A stretch of 64,000 nt of DNA from Rugosimonospora acidiphila (GCF_039543385.1 NZ_BAABJQ010000014.1:173455-237454); one strand, 5' to 3'. Positions 42,442 to 51,896 are shown, numbered from the stretch's first letter. Made by a program: numbers and translations. The notes: generated by a model not told the origin, from the letters alone.

Positions 42442-43526
42442 GGCCGCACCCCGCCAAGGCCGCCGGACGCCGCGATGCGGGCCAGACTCGCCAGCGAGTC
42501 GGTGCCGGGCGCCAGGTAGTGGTCATGGTCGGCGACGCCCGCCGTCGGAAAGAGACGGGCACCGAAGGACGGATCGGCGGGCTTGATGCCGTGACCGACC
42601 CCGAACAGCCGCACCCCCGGAACCCAGCGCACCCAGTCCCCCGGGGCCTGCCCCGCCCACACCCGCGCCGTGGTGTGCAGGTCGGCCACGCGGTCCACGC
42701 CCATTCCCGGGCTGCCGAACACCGCGAGGTCAGTCACCTGGTGGGGCAGCCGGGGCGCGGCCAGCCCGATCACCGTCGACCCGTAGCTGTGCCCGAACAG
42801 CGCGATCGTCGCTTGTGGACGGAGTGCGGCCAGCCCGGACACGAACCGGTTCAGCGCGGCGGCGCCCGAGCGCGCGAGGTCCTCGCGCGCGGCGGCCGCG
42901 TTCACGCCCCGCGGGGTGTCGTACCCGAGCCAGGCGATCACCGCCAACCGGTCGCCACCGGGGTATCCGGCCGCCGCCCGGTACAGGTCGGCCGCCTGCA
43001 CCGCCGGCGACCGGAACCGCTTGCCGCCCACGCCGCGCCAGAAGTTCGCCGCCCGGTTCCCCGCGCCCGGCACCAGTACCGCTATCCGGTCGGCCGTCGC
43101 CAGGTCGCCGAAGACCTGGGCCAGCCGGCCGTTGCCGCGCGGGTCGAACAGCAGGAACTGCCCGTCCTGGCCCCGGTACGGCGCGCCGGCGTCGCTCATG
43201 GCCCGCCGGTTCGCCGCGTACCGCAGCGCGAACGGCACGCCGTCGAGGTCGCCCATCACGCCCGGGTACTCGGCGACCAGCCCACGCTGCTCGGCGGGGC
43301 CGGCCGAAGCCAGGAACCGTTGTACCGCAACGGGATCGGCCGACATCGGATCGGGAAGGTGCCGGGCGTCCGCGCGCCACGCGGCGGCACCGGCCGGCGC
43401 CGGAAGCGCCACCTTCCCCGGCGCGGCCAGCAGCGCGCCGGCGGACGGCGTCACCGCCACCGCGAGAGCCACCAGCGCGGTGGCCAGGTTCCGGTACGGT
43501 CTGCTGAGGTTGCCCCGTTCGATCAT
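42438..43526 (-). CDS. Exported alpha/beta hydrolase of the DUF1023 family
   Basis: 362 residues from ATG 43526. A hydrophobic N-terminal segment (LATALVALAVAVTPSAGALL) is a signal peptide or anchor. The C-terminal 200 residues are the DUF1023 hydrolase: IAVLVPGAGNRAANFWR, the nucleophile IALFGHSYGSTVIG, and GVADHDHYLAPGTDSL with the catalytic His. Its natural substrate is unknown. It is the upstream partner of the acyltransferase gene, so both may modify one cell-surface molecule. An upstream in-frame start (about 43562) cannot be excluded. Confidence 0.82.
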   Translation of the reverse strand: MIERGNLSRPYRNLATALVALAVAVTPSAGALLAAPGKVALPAPAGAAAWRADARHLPDPMSADPVAVQRFLASAGPAEQRGLVAEYPGVMGDLDGVPFALRYAANRRAMSDAGAPYRGQDGQFLLFDPRGNGRLAQVFGDLATADRIAVLVPGAGNRAANFWRGVGGKRFRSPAVQAADLYRAAAGYPGGDRLAVIAWLGYDTPRGVNAAAAREDLARSGAAALNRFVSGLAALRPQATIALFGHSYGSTVIGLAAPRLPHQVTDLAVFGSPGMGVDRVADLHTTARVWAGQAPGDWVRWVPGVRLFGVGHGIKPADPSFGARLFPTAGVADHDHYLAPGTDSLASLARIAASGGLGGVRP

Positions 43527-43791
43527 GCGCCCAACGGTGCCGAAACCGGCCGGCGCCGGCATCGGCCCGCCGACCGCATCCCCGCGGACGGCGCCGGCGC
43601 GGGGCATGGGCTCGTCGACGGCAATCGGCACCGGCGCACGCACCCGTGGGTGTACGCCCGCGGACCGATGCCCGCGCTCCGCGCCGCTCAATACGATCAC
43701 GGCGTCACGGCGAACGGTCGCGGCCGGCGAGTCCTTGTCCGGCCAGCGTTTCGCACCGCGCCGACAACAACCGACCACCGGGAGAAGACGC

Positions 43792-44538
43792 ATGCCCCGC
43801 CTCGACCGACCCACTCTCACGACCGCCGTGGCAAACCTGTTGGCGCGCCACACGCGGTACCTGGACACCGAACTGCACACGCTGCCCGCCCTGGTCGGAC
43901 CCGACGACGTGTGCCTGGACGTGGGCTCGGCCGCCGGCCTGTACAGCCAGGCGTTGTCTCACCTGGTCGGGCCGGCCGGGCTGGTGCACAGCGTGGAGCC
44001 GCTGTCCTTCTCGCATCCGCTCTGGTCACGGGTGCTGGGTGCCCGGCGGCGCGGGAACGTCCGCCACCACACCATGGCGCTGGGCGAGCGGCCCGGCCGG
44101 GTGGCGATGCGTGTGCCTTTCGGCGCGCACGGGCCGGACACCAGCCGGTCCTTCCTCGCCTGGAACACCCACGGCCTCGGCTCGAACGACGAGTTCGCCC
44201 AGCACGCGGACCTACTCGTGGACGTGAACACGCTCGACGGGCTGTGCGCCGGGGCCGAGCTGACCCGGCTGGACTTCGTGAAGATAGACGTCGAGGGCGG
44301 GGAGCTGCACGTGCTGCGCGGCGGCGAACGGTCCATCGACAGGTTCCGGCCGACGATGCTCATCGAGATCGAGGCGCGGCACACCGCACGGTACGAGTAC
44401 TCCCCCGACGATGTCGTGAACTGGCTCGCCGAGCGAGGCTACTCGATGTACGCGTGGCGGCGGGGCTGGCGCGCGGCCGACAAGGTGTGCGTGCACGCGA
44501 ACAACTACCTGTTCCGGCCCACCGGGGCGATCGGCTGA
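43792..44538 (+). CDS. FkbM family methyltransferase
   Basis: 248 residues from ATG 43792 with GGGAGAAG upstream. The S-adenosylmethionine site is VCLDVGSAAGLYSQALS, and LDFVKIDVEGGELHVLRGG is the family motif. FkbM enzymes O-methylate sugars, polyketides or lipids. No glycan or polyketide cluster adjoins, so the acceptor is open. It converges with only 3 bp on the response regulator gene. Confidence 0.86.
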   Translation: MPRLDRPTLTTAVANLLARHTRYLDTELHTLPALVGPDDVCLDVGSAAGLYSQALSHLVGPAGLVHSVEPLSFSHPLWSRVLGARRRGNVRHHTMALGERPGRVAMRVPFGAHGPDTSRSFLAWNTHGLGSNDEFAQHADLLVDVNTLDGLCAGAELTRLDFVKIDVEGGELHVLRGGERSIDRFRPTMLIEIEARHTARYEYSPDDVVNWLAERGYSMYAWRRGWRAADKVCVHANNYLFRPTGAIG

Positions 44539-44541
44539 GGC

Positions 44542-45204
44542 TCAGCCGCCTGGTGCGACCAGTCCCAGCTCGTACGCGATGATCACGAGCTGCACCCGAT
44601 CCCGGGCGTCCAGCTTGGTCAGCAGCCGGGTCACGTGCGATTTGGCGGTAGCCATGGTGATGTACAGGTCGGCCGCGATCTCGGCGTTCGACCGGCCGCG
44701 CCCGACCAGGGTGAGCACCTCGCGCTCCCGCTCGGTGATGTTCGCGACCGGTCGTGCGCGGCGCGGCGCGGCAGGCGTGCCGGAGGCCACGAAGTCGGCG
44801 ATGAGCCGGCGGGTGACGCCCGGGGCTATCAACGCGTCGCCCGCGGCGACCACGCGGATCGCGGCGAGGATGTCCTCCACCGCCATGTCCTTGACCAGGA
44901 AGCCGCTCGCCCCCGCGCGCAGCGCGCCGTAGACGTGCTCGTCCTCGTCGAAGGTGGTCAGCACCAGCACCCGCGAGGGCTCCGGGCCGCCGGTGATCAG
45001 GCGGGTGGCCTCGATCCCGTCCATGCCGGGCATCCGGATGTCCATCAGTACCACGTCCGGCCGCAGCTGGCCCACCCCCTGGACCGCCTCGGCGCCGGTG
45101 CCCGCCTCGCCCACCACCTCCAGGTCGGGCACGTCGGCGATGAGCACGCGCAGCCCGGAGCGCACCAGCGGCTGGTCGTCGGCGAGCAGGATCCGGATCG
45201 TCAT
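44542..45204 (-). CDS. Two-component response regulator, LuxR (NarL) type
   Basis: 220 residues. The receiver domain has ADDQPLVRSG and phospho-acceptor Asp55 in DVVLMDIRMPGMDG, with LVLTTFDEDEHVYGALRAGA and the Lys in FLVKDM. The C-terminal helix-turn-helix is ITEREREVLTLVGRGRSNAE. The start overlaps the kinase stop by ATGA, so kinase and regulator are made together. Targets are unknown. Confidence 0.93.
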   Translation of the reverse strand: MTIRILLADDQPLVRSGLRVLIADVPDLEVVGEAGTGAEAVQGVGQLRPDVVLMDIRMPGMDGIEATRLITGGPEPSRVLVLTTFDEDEHVYGALRAGASGFLVKDMAVEDILAAIRVVAAGDALIAPGVTRRLIADFVASGTPAAPRRARPVANITEREREVLTLVGRGRSNAEIAADLYITMATAKSHVTRLLTKLDARDRVQLVIIAYELGLVAPGG

Positions 45205-46436
45205 GGCCGCGCCGGCGCGGCGACGGTTTCGGGCAGCGGCAGGGTCGCCGCGACCCGGAAGCCGCCCTCGGCGCGCGGTTCCGCGCTGAACCCGCCGTGC
45301 AGCAGCCCCACCCGCTCGCGCATGCCGGTGATGCCGTACCCGGTGGCCGGCACGGGGCAGCCCCGCCCGTCGTCGGTGATCTCGATCGCCAGCTCCTCGC
45401 CCCGGTAGTCGACCGTCACCCGGCACCGCGGCGTGCCGGCGTGGCGCACCACGTTGGTGACCGCCTCCTGGATGATGCGGTACGCGGACAGGTCGATGTC
45501 ACCGGGTACCGGCCGCCGGTCGCCCAGCCACGTCACGTCCACGCTGACCCCGGCGCCAATCGTCGTCTCGACCAGCCGGTCGAGGTCGGCCAGCCCCGGC
45601 GCCGGATCGAGCGGCCCCGCCCCGGACCGCTCGCCAGCCTCGGTGCGGCGCAGCCCGCCGACCACCCGGCGCAGCCCGGCCAGGGTCTCCCGGCTGGTGG
45701 CTTCGATGGTGAGCAGCGCGTTGCGGGCCTCGGCCGGCTGGGTGTCCATCACCCGGCTGCCGACGCCGGCCTGGATCGCGATGACGCCGATGCTGTGCGC
45801 CACCAGGTCGTGCAGTTCGCGGGCGATGCGCAGGCGCTCGGCGGTGACCGCCTGGATTTCGGCCTGAGAGCCCGCCGCCTCGGCGTACCGCCGGCGCGCC
45901 CGGACCGAGTTGCCGATCATCCAGGCGATGGCCATGGCCAGCATGGGCACCTCGGGTCGCCTGCCGAGGAGCACGCCGTTCGGGTTGCCGAAACCGATGA
46001 CGATCTGGACGCAGACCGCTCCCACCGCCACCGCGATCGAGACCCGACGGGGCCGGGTGGCCGCGACGACGCCCACGGCGAGGTCCATGGCCAGGATCTG
46101 CACCACCCGGACGTCGGACAGGTACCCGGCCTGCCAGGGCGGCAGGTGCACGGCCACGACCTGCGCGGCCGCGCCGAACACCGTCAGCGTCAGGGCCAGC
46201 ACGGGTCGACGACGCAGCAGCGTGGTGGGCAACGCCATGGCCAGGATCGGCAGCGCGTAAATCTGGGGCACCTTGACGACGACGAGATCGATGCTCGCGC
46301 GGCTCGTGGGAGTACCGAGGGACAGGATCAGCACGAACGGGAACAGGCCGACCGCCGTCCAGACCAGGGCCGTGCGCGCCGCCGGCGGCAGCAGGCGCCG
46401 CCGCGGCGGTCGGGGTACGTGCGGGGTCGGGTCCAT
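45201..46436 (-). CDS. Sensor histidine kinase, NarL/DesK type
   Basis: 411 residues. Four or more membrane segments fill the first 180 residues with little extracellular loop. The dimerisation domain has ERLRIARELHDLVAHSIGVI with the phosphorylated His, and the ATPase domain has YRIIQEAVTNVVRHAG and ITDDGRGCPVPATGYGITGM. It phosphorylates the regulator encoded downstream. The signal is not evident; membrane-embedded sensors of this kind often detect envelope stress or drugs. Confidence 0.92.
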   Translation of the reverse strand: MDPTPHVPRPPRRRLLPPAARTALVWTAVGLFPFVLILSLGTPTSRASIDLVVVKVPQIYALPILAMALPTTLLRRRPVLALTLTVFGAAAQVVAVHLPPWQAGYLSDVRVVQILAMDLAVGVVAATRPRRVSIAVAVGAVCVQIVIGFGNPNGVLLGRRPEVPMLAMAIAWMIGNSVRARRRYAEAAGSQAEIQAVTAERLRIARELHDLVAHSIGVIAIQAGVGSRVMDTQPAEARNALLTIEATSRETLAGLRRVVGGLRRTEAGERSGAGPLDPAPGLADLDRLVETTIGAGVSVDVTWLGDRRPVPGDIDLSAYRIIQEAVTNVVRHAGTPRCRVTVDYRGEELAIEITDDGRGCPVPATGYGITGMRERVGLLHGGFSAEPRAEGGFRVAATLPLPETVAAPARP

Positions 46437-46497
46437 GCCGGCGAGGTTAACCGGCCGCCCTCCCGGCCGGCATCAGACCGTGGACGGACGACCGGGG

Positions 46498-46539
46498 GTG
46501 GACGACCGGGGGTGGACGGCCGGGGGTGGACAGCCGGGG
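46498..46539. repeat. 14-bp tandem repeat upstream of the kinase gene
   Basis: Three head-to-tail copies of GTGGACGACCGGGG with one change each, plus a fourth partial copy from about 46479. It lies between the kinase start and the end of the aldo/keto reductase gene, in the likely kinase promoter region. Confidence 0.8.
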
Positions 46540-46588
46540 CGGGTGAGGTTCGCCACCACGTCCCGGCCGTCTCACGCCCGTCGCTGGG

Positions 46589-47638
46589 TCAGGCCGCCGC
46601 GCGCTGGGCCGGCGGGCGGCGGCGCAGGCTCGCGTCGGCCAGGGCCGGCGGCATCCAGCCGGAGTCGGCCACGTTGGCGTTGGTACCGGGTGCCACGATC
46701 TGGTCGATCCGGTCCAGCACGTCGTCGCTCAGGCTGACCTGCGCCCCGTCCAGCAGGTCGGTGAGCTGCTCCATGGTGCGCGGGCCGATGATCGCCGAGG
46801 TCACCGCCGGGTGGGCCACCACGAACGCGACCGCGAGGTGGGTCAGTGAGATGCCGGACTCCCCCGCCAGCTCGATCAGCTGCTCGACCAGGTCGAGTTT
46901 GCGGGCGTTGCCGGGCAGCGACGGGTCGAACCGGGCCGGGATGCGGGCCGGCCGGCCGCTGGTCATATCGATCTCCTGACCCTTGCGGTACTTCCCGGTG
47001 AGCCACCCGCCGCTCAGCGGGCTCCAGGCGATGACGCCCATGCCGTACTTCGCGGTGGTGGGCAGCACCCCGGTCTCGATGCCGCGGGTGAGGATCGAGT
47101 ACGGCGGCTGCTCGCTGCGGAACCGCTCGTACCCGCGGCGCTCGGCGGCCCACTGCGCCTCGACGATCTGCTCGGCCGGGAAGGTCGACGAGCCGATGGC
47201 CCGTACCTTGCCGGAGCGCACCAGGTCGGTGAGGGCCGACAGGGTCTCCTCGATGTCCGTGTCCGGGTCCGGGCGGTGGATCTGGTACAGGTCGATGTGG
47301 TCGGTGCCCAGCCTGCGCAGGCTGTTCTCCACCTCCCGGATGATCCACCGGCGGGAGTTGCCGCGCAGGTTCGGGTCGTCGCCCATGGCGCTGTGCACCT
47401 TCGTGGCGAGTACCACGTCGTCGCGCCGCCCGCGCAGCGCCTTGCCCACGATCTCCTCGGACTCGCCGCGTGAGTAGACGTCGGCGGTGTCCACGAAGTT
47501 GATGCCGGCGTCCAGGGCTGCATGAATGATCTTGATCGAGTCGTCGTGGTCCTGATTGCCCCAGGCCCCGAACATCATCGCGCCCAGGCAGTACGGGCTT
47601 ACCTTGATTCCGGTCGCGCCCAGCGTACGCAGCTGCAT
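46589..47638 (-). CDS. Aldo/keto reductase
   Basis: 349 residues, TIM-barrel NADPH-dependent oxidoreductase. The tetrad is visible: Asp and Tyr in FVDTADVYSRGESEEIVG, Lys in VVLATKV, His in YQIHRPDPDTDIEET. GVIAWSPLSGGWLTGKYRKG and SAIIGPRTMEQL are cofactor-binding segments. It resembles the AKR11/YajO-like group; the substrate is not predictable. A stand-alone gene. Confidence 0.9.
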   Translation of the reverse strand: MQLRTLGATGIKVSPYCLGAMMFGAWGNQDHDDSIKIIHAALDAGINFVDTADVYSRGESEEIVGKALRGRRDDVVLATKVHSAMGDDPNLRGNSRRWIIREVENSLRRLGTDHIDLYQIHRPDPDTDIEETLSALTDLVRSGKVRAIGSSTFPAEQIVEAQWAAERRGYERFRSEQPPYSILTRGIETGVLPTTAKYGMGVIAWSPLSGGWLTGKYRKGQEIDMTSGRPARIPARFDPSLPGNARKLDLVEQLIELAGESGISLTHLAVAFVVAHPAVTSAIIGPRTMEQLTDLLDGAQVSLSDDVLDRIDQIVAPGTNANVADSGWMPPALADASLRRRPPAQRAAA

Positions 47639-47720
47639 CGGGCCTTACCTCCCTCGCGGGTGATCAACACAAACCTGACCCAGCCTACTAGGGCGTGGTC
47701 GGGCACCCGTCGATCGATCG

Positions 47721-48368
47721 CTACCGGGTAAGCAGGTCGTCGCGGCGCGTTTGGATGGCGGCAAGCCGCGCCCGTGCCTGCGCCGAGCGCTGCCGCAGCC
47801 GGTTCATCACGTCACCGACCAGCCGCGTCGAGCGGGCGACACTTTCCTGGGCCTGTTTGATCCGGCCGCGCACCGCGAAGTCCGTGAAGGCGTTGTCGAA
47901 CCAGATGTCCACGAACCTGGTCAGGCCGTCCAGCCCCAGCCGTGGCACGGCCGGTTGCTCCCCGTCCACGTCGGCGAGTTCGGTGCGCAGCACGGCCAGG
48001 CACCTGTCGGCGTAGGCGGCGTCGCGTGCCGCATCGTCCAGGCGCGAGTGCTTGATAGCGCTGGCGATCGCGCCGCCGCCGAAGAAGGTGTCGTACGTCG
48101 ACCAGCCCGACGCGCTGGACAGCCGATCAGCGAGCCGAGACAGCGCTTCCTGCGCCTGCCGGCCGGCCCGCAGCGCCTCGTCCACCTCGCGCACCTCACC
48201 GGTCAGCCGCCCCGACTCCTCGGCAAGGCTGAGCAGCTCGGCTCCGCGCGGGTCGTCGGATCCCCGCAGGAACCGCTCCTTCTCCCCGAGTACGGCCGTG
48301 TACGCGCCGGATGCCCCGGCGAGCTGCTCCAGCCGTGCCCTGGCGGCGTCGCGCTCGCGGCCCACCAC
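47721..48368 (-). CDS. Coiled-coil protein, probably truncated at the 5' end
   Basis: 215 residues if started at GTG 48368. Long heptad-rich helices (ARARLEQLAGASGAYTAVLG, SGRLTGEVREVDEALRAGRQ) flank GWSTYDTFFGGGAIASAIKH, which I associate with a family of actinobacterial proteins of unknown function. The coiled-coil pattern continues upstream of the GTG without a break (VAEAQARLDV) for 12 codons until a stop at 48405, with no start codon, so the true N-terminus seems lost. The DNA just upstream (48408-48437) is made of short GATCAGAAG-like repeats. Expressed only if GTG 48368 functions. Confidence 0.55.
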   Translation of the reverse strand: MVGRERDAARARLEQLAGASGAYTAVLGEKERFLRGSDDPRGAELLSLAEESGRLTGEVREVDEALRAGRQAQEALSRLADRLSSASGWSTYDTFFGGGAIASAIKHSRLDDAARDAAYADRCLAVLRTELADVDGEQPAVPRLGLDGLTRFVDIWFDNAFTDFAVRGRIKQAQESVARSTRLVGDVMNRLRQRSAQARARLAAIQTRRDDLLTR

Positions 48369-48436
48369 GTCGAGCCGGGCCTGCGCCTCGGCTACCCGGT
48401 ACCGTCAAAGGATCAGAAGGGCAAACGGTCAGAAGA

Positions 48437-48880
48437 TCAGAGGGTCAGCTTCATGCCCTCGTGGCTGGCGACGAAGCCGAGCCGGACGTAGAAGCGGTGC
48501 GCGTCGACCCTCGACTTGTGGGATGTGAGCTGCACGATCGTGCAGCCGCGCTGGGCAGCGTGCGCGATCGCCCAGTCCATCAACTGGCGGCCGAGCCCCT
48601 GGCCACGACGCTGCGAGCGGACCCGGACCGCCTCGATCTGGGCGCGCCGCGCGCCGTGCCGGCTGAGACCCGGGAGGTAGACGATCTGCATGCAGCCGAT
48701 TACCTGGCCGTCCTGCTCTCCCACGATCTGGAGGGCCCGCGGATCGGCGTCGAGGTCCGCGAAGGCCCGCTCGTACGCCTCGTCGACCTCGACGCTGTCG
48801 CGGTCGGCGCCCAGGTCGTCGTCTACCAGCAGGGCGAGGATGGCGGGCAGGTCGGCGCGGGTCGCCTCACGGATGATCAC
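48437..48880 (-). CDS. GNAT family N-acetyltransferase, probably leaderless
   Basis: 147 residues from GTG 48880. IREATRADLPAILALLVDDD, QIEAVRVRSQRRGQGLGRQL (acetyl-CoA loop) and LTSHKSRVDAHRFYVRLGF are complete GNAT motifs. A TACACT -10 at 48887-48892 lies 6 nt before the GTG, so the transcript probably begins at the start codon without a ribosome-binding site. Substrate unknown. Confidence 0.86.
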   Translation of the reverse strand: MIIREATRADLPAILALLVDDDLGADRDSVEVDEAYERAFADLDADPRALQIVGEQDGQVIGCMQIVYLPGLSRHGARRAQIEAVRVRSQRRGQGLGRQLMDWAIAHAAQRGCTIVQLTSHKSRVDAHRFYVRLGFVASHEGMKLTL

Positions 48881-48886
48881 GCCGAG

Positions 48887-48892
48887 AGTGTA
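48887..48892 (-). promoter_or_regulatory. -10 box giving a leaderless GNAT transcript
   Basis: TACACT on the minus strand ends 6 nt before GTG 48880. No clear -35 is seen in the GC-rich sequence upstream. Confidence 0.5.
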
Positions 48893-48982
48893 GGCCAGCC
48901 CCGGCCCGGCCACCCTCGGGCGAGCGCGATCCCGGTACTCTCAACAGCTGCTCAAGCGGACGCCCTTCCGGCGTACAGCGCC

Positions 48983-49762
48983 CTACGCTGTGGCGATGTG
49001 GCGGGCTTCGATGCGTCCTGGTAGGAGGGCGTCGGGGGGGCTCGCCTGCGCCACGAACCGGCTCGGCTGCGCTCCCCCCAAGGCGGCATCGACCGCGGCC
49101 TCGACGTGAAGCCGCGAGGTGGGAAACACCGGAACGGGGCAGTCGGCCGGCGAGATCAGCAGCTCGATCTCGGTGCAGCCGAGGATGACGCCCCGGGCGC
49201 CGGAGCCCACGAGCCGGTCGATGACGCCCCGGTACGCCTGTCGGGAGGTGTCACGGATGTCGCCGAGGCACAATTCCTCGTAGATGACGCGGTGCACCTC
49301 GGCGCGGTCGCCGGCCTCGGGAACTATCACGCGCAGGCCGCCCGCGGCGAGCCGGTCGCGGTAGAAGTCCTGCTCCATGGTGAAGGCCGTGCCGAGCAGG
49401 CCGACGGTGTGCAGACCGGCCGCGGTGACCGCGGCGGCGGTGGCGTCGGCCAGGTGCAGCAGGGGAATGTCGATGGCGTCCTGAACCTGCTCGGCGACCC
49501 TGTGCATCGTGTTGGTACACAACAACAGCAGGTCCGCGCCCGCGGCCTGCACGGCCGCGGCGGCCCGGCCGAGCAGGAGGCCGGCCTCGTCCCACCGCTC
49601 GGTCGCCTGCAGGTGTTCGATGTCGGCGAAATCGACCGAGTGCAGCACGCACCGGGCCGAATGCAGGCCGCCGAGGCGCTCGCGCACGAGTTCGTTGGCC
49701 AGCCGGTAGTAGTGCGCGCTGGACTCCCAGCTCATCCCGCCGAGCATCCCGATGGTCAGCAT
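48983..49762 (-). CDS. Aspartate/glutamate racemase family protein
   Basis: 259 residues from ATG 49762. The N-terminus TIGMLGGMSWESSAHYYR, first catalytic cysteine in LLLLCTNTMHR and second in GVILGCTEIELL are all present, so the two-base racemase mechanism should be intact. It would interconvert L- and D-aspartate or a related amino acid. About 30 residues after VDAALGG go beyond the usual end and may be a drifted tail. Stand-alone gene. Confidence 0.88.
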   Translation of the reverse strand: MLTIGMLGGMSWESSAHYYRLANELVRERLGGLHSARCVLHSVDFADIEHLQATERWDEAGLLLGRAAAAVQAAGADLLLLCTNTMHRVAEQVQDAIDIPLLHLADATAAAVTAAGLHTVGLLGTAFTMEQDFYRDRLAAGGLRVIVPEAGDRAEVHRVIYEELCLGDIRDTSRQAYRGVIDRLVGSGARGVILGCTEIELLISPADCPVPVFPTSRLHVEAAVDAALGGAQPSRFVAQASPPDALLPGRIEARHIATA

Positions 49763-49958
49763 GATCCCTTTCTACCAGCGCCGCGCCGCCCGTCGCGGGC
49801 GGTACGGACCGGCGGGAAACGCGCTCTTCATTGTCGCGACCCGCCGGCGAAACCGCTGCCGGTTTGGATCTTCATCGACGCGGCCAGCGCGGCGATCCAG
49901 GCACGGCGGATCGGATAGTCGCGAGCCCGCACCTCGCTCCCCGGACCCGGAGGAATGC

Positions 49959-50264
49959 ATGGCCATCGACCCCTCGTCACTGACCACCGACCAGCTGAAT
50001 ACGTTCATCGTGGCCCGGCTGGCCGTTTCCGGAATCGACCTCAACCTGCTGCCGACCACCGCCGACCCCGTCACCGGCGCGCCCACCCAGGCGCAGGTGC
50101 TCTCCTCCCTGCGCTCGTTCGTGCTCAAGACTCCCACCGCGATCAACGGGTGGCGGCCGGTGCCGGCGACGACCACCGACGCCGACGCGCTCAGCCAGGA
50201 GCTGTCCCCGCCGCTGGAGTACCCCTCGATCACCGAGGCGTGGACCGGACGGGAGGGACGGTGA
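49959..50264 (+). CDS. Small protein coupled to the exported amidase
   Basis: 101 residues from ATG 49959 with GGAGGAA upstream. The sequence (SSLTTDQLNTFIVARLAVSG, APTQAQVLSSLRSFVLKTP, PPLEYPSITEAWTGREGR) has no motif that I recognise and no signal peptide. Its stop overlaps the amidase GTG (GTGA), so the two are made together. It may be a chaperone or partner subunit for the Tat-exported amidase, by position only. Confidence 0.68.
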   Translation: MAIDPSSLTTDQLNTFIVARLAVSGIDLNLLPTTADPVTGAPTQAQVLSSLRSFVLKTPTAINGWRPVPATTTDADALSQELSPPLEYPSITEAWTGREGR

Positions 50265-51892
50265 CCCGGGAGTTCAACCGGCGGGTGTTCCTCGCCCGGT
50301 CCGCCTCGGTCGCCGCCGGTACCGCCGCGGCGGCGGCCCTGCCGGCCACCGCGTTCGCCTCCCCCGCCGCCGGGGGGCCCGACGCCGGTGCGGCATCGCT
50401 GGCCGGCGGCAAGAAGGTCACCGTGCCGGACGTGGACGTGCGGCCGGAGGCGAGGCAGGACCCGACCGAGGCGACCGTCGCCGAGGCCGTCACGCTGCTG
50501 CGCCACCGGAAGCTGAGCGCGGTGGAGCTGGTCGAGGCGCACCTGCGACGCATCGCCACGTTCGATTCGGTGTACCAGGCGTTCAACGCGGTCACCGCGG
50601 ACGCCGCCCGCGAACAGGCCAGGGCCGCGGACCGGCACCCGGGCGGGGTGCTGAGCGGGATTCCCTTGTGCGTCAAGGACAACTACTACACCGCCGGGGT
50701 CGTCACGACGGCCAACTCCTTCATCTTCGAGAACTTCGTACCGCCCTACGACGCCACCTCGGTGGCCCGGTTGAAGGCCGCCGGCGGGATAGTGGTCGGC
50801 AAGGGGCAGATGGGCCCGCTGGCGACCACCCGCGCCACCACCCCCAACGGCACGGTCACCACCGTCAACGCCTGGACGCCCGGGGACCCGTCGGTCGACC
50901 CGGGTGGCTCGTCGACCGGCCCCGCCTGCTCGGTGGCGGGCCGGATGGCGTGCTCCTCCATCGGTACCCAGACCGGCGGCAGCATCGTGTTGCCGTCCAA
51001 CCAGCAGAACCTCACCGGCCTCAAGCCGACGATGGGCCGCACCTCGGTCTACGGCGTGATCCCGCTGTCCTACACGCGCGACCACTCCGGACCGCTGGCC
51101 CGCGACGCGCTCGACGCCGCCATCATGCTCAGCGTCCTCGCCGGCCCGGACCAGAACGACCCGCGCACGCTCGGCCTGCCGGCCGTGCCGGACCTGGTGA
51201 CCTCGGCGCTGCCGGTGCGCCGGGGCAAGAAGGTGGTGCTGCGGCGGGCCACGACGATCGGGGTACCGCCGGACTACCTCACCGGGGTCGGCGCCGACGT
51301 CCTCGCACTGCGCCACGGGTTCCTGGACCAACTGGCCTCGATCCCGGGCGCGAAGATTGTGAACGTCGGCTACCCCGACGACTGGGGCCTGCTGACCGAC
51401 ACGTTCAACAACGTGCGGCTCAGCGAGCGGACCGAGCCGTTCCTGCCGTACCTGAGGCAGGACCCGAAGCTGTTCGGCGTGTCGCTGCTCAGTTGGCTGC
51501 AGGGCCTGTTCCTGTCCGGTGACGAGTGGATCACTGGCCAGCGGGCCAAGAACCACCTGCTGCGTGAGCTGCTCGACGGCGTCATGAGCGGCTGCGACGT
51601 GCTGCTGCAGACCGGGCCGGTACCCTTCGACATCCTGGGCCTGCCCGAACTCGCGCTGCCGATCGGGTTCGCCCCCGTCGGATCGGACCCGAAGGTGCCG
51701 GTCGGCACCATTCTCGGCGGTGCGCCGTACGAGGAGGACCGGCTGCTGGAGGTGGCCGCCGCGTATCAGGCGGTGACGTCCTGGCACACCGAGCGCCCGG
51801 CCGACCCGGTGGTGGCGGCGCCGCTGTCCCGGGCGGCGGTGACCGGTCCGCCACGGCTGACCCCGGAACAGGCCGCGGCCACCAGCGCCTGA
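50261..51892 (+). CDS. Tat-exported amidase (amidase signature family)
   Basis: 543 residues. A twin-arginine signal (NRRVFLARSASVAAG) ends near ATAFAS. The Ser-cisSer-Lys triad is visible: Lys in SGIPLCVKDNYYT, serines in DPGGSSTGPACSVAG, with IGTQTGGSIVLPSNQQN as in the amidase signature. It hydrolyses an amide outside the membrane after folding in the cytoplasm; the substrate is unknown. Co-translated with the small upstream protein. Two hairpins follow the stop. Confidence 0.9.
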   Translation: MTREFNRRVFLARSASVAAGTAAAAALPATAFASPAAGGPDAGAASLAGGKKVTVPDVDVRPEARQDPTEATVAEAVTLLRHRKLSAVELVEAHLRRIATFDSVYQAFNAVTADAAREQARAADRHPGGVLSGIPLCVKDNYYTAGVVTTANSFIFENFVPPYDATSVARLKAAGGIVVGKGQMGPLATTRATTPNGTVTTVNAWTPGDPSVDPGGSSTGPACSVAGRMACSSIGTQTGGSIVLPSNQQNLTGLKPTMGRTSVYGVIPLSYTRDHSGPLARDALDAAIMLSVLAGPDQNDPRTLGLPAVPDLVTSALPVRRGKKVVLRRATTIGVPPDYLTGVGADVLALRHGFLDQLASIPGAKIVNVGYPDDWGLLTDTFNNVRLSERTEPFLPYLRQDPKLFGVSLLSWLQGLFLSGDEWITGQRAKNHLLRELLDGVMSGCDVLLQTGPVPFDILGLPELALPIGFAPVGSDPKVPVGTILGGAPYEEDRLLEVAAAYQAVTSWHTERPADPVVAAPLSRAAVTGPPRLTPEQAAATSA

Positions 51893-51896
51893 CCCG

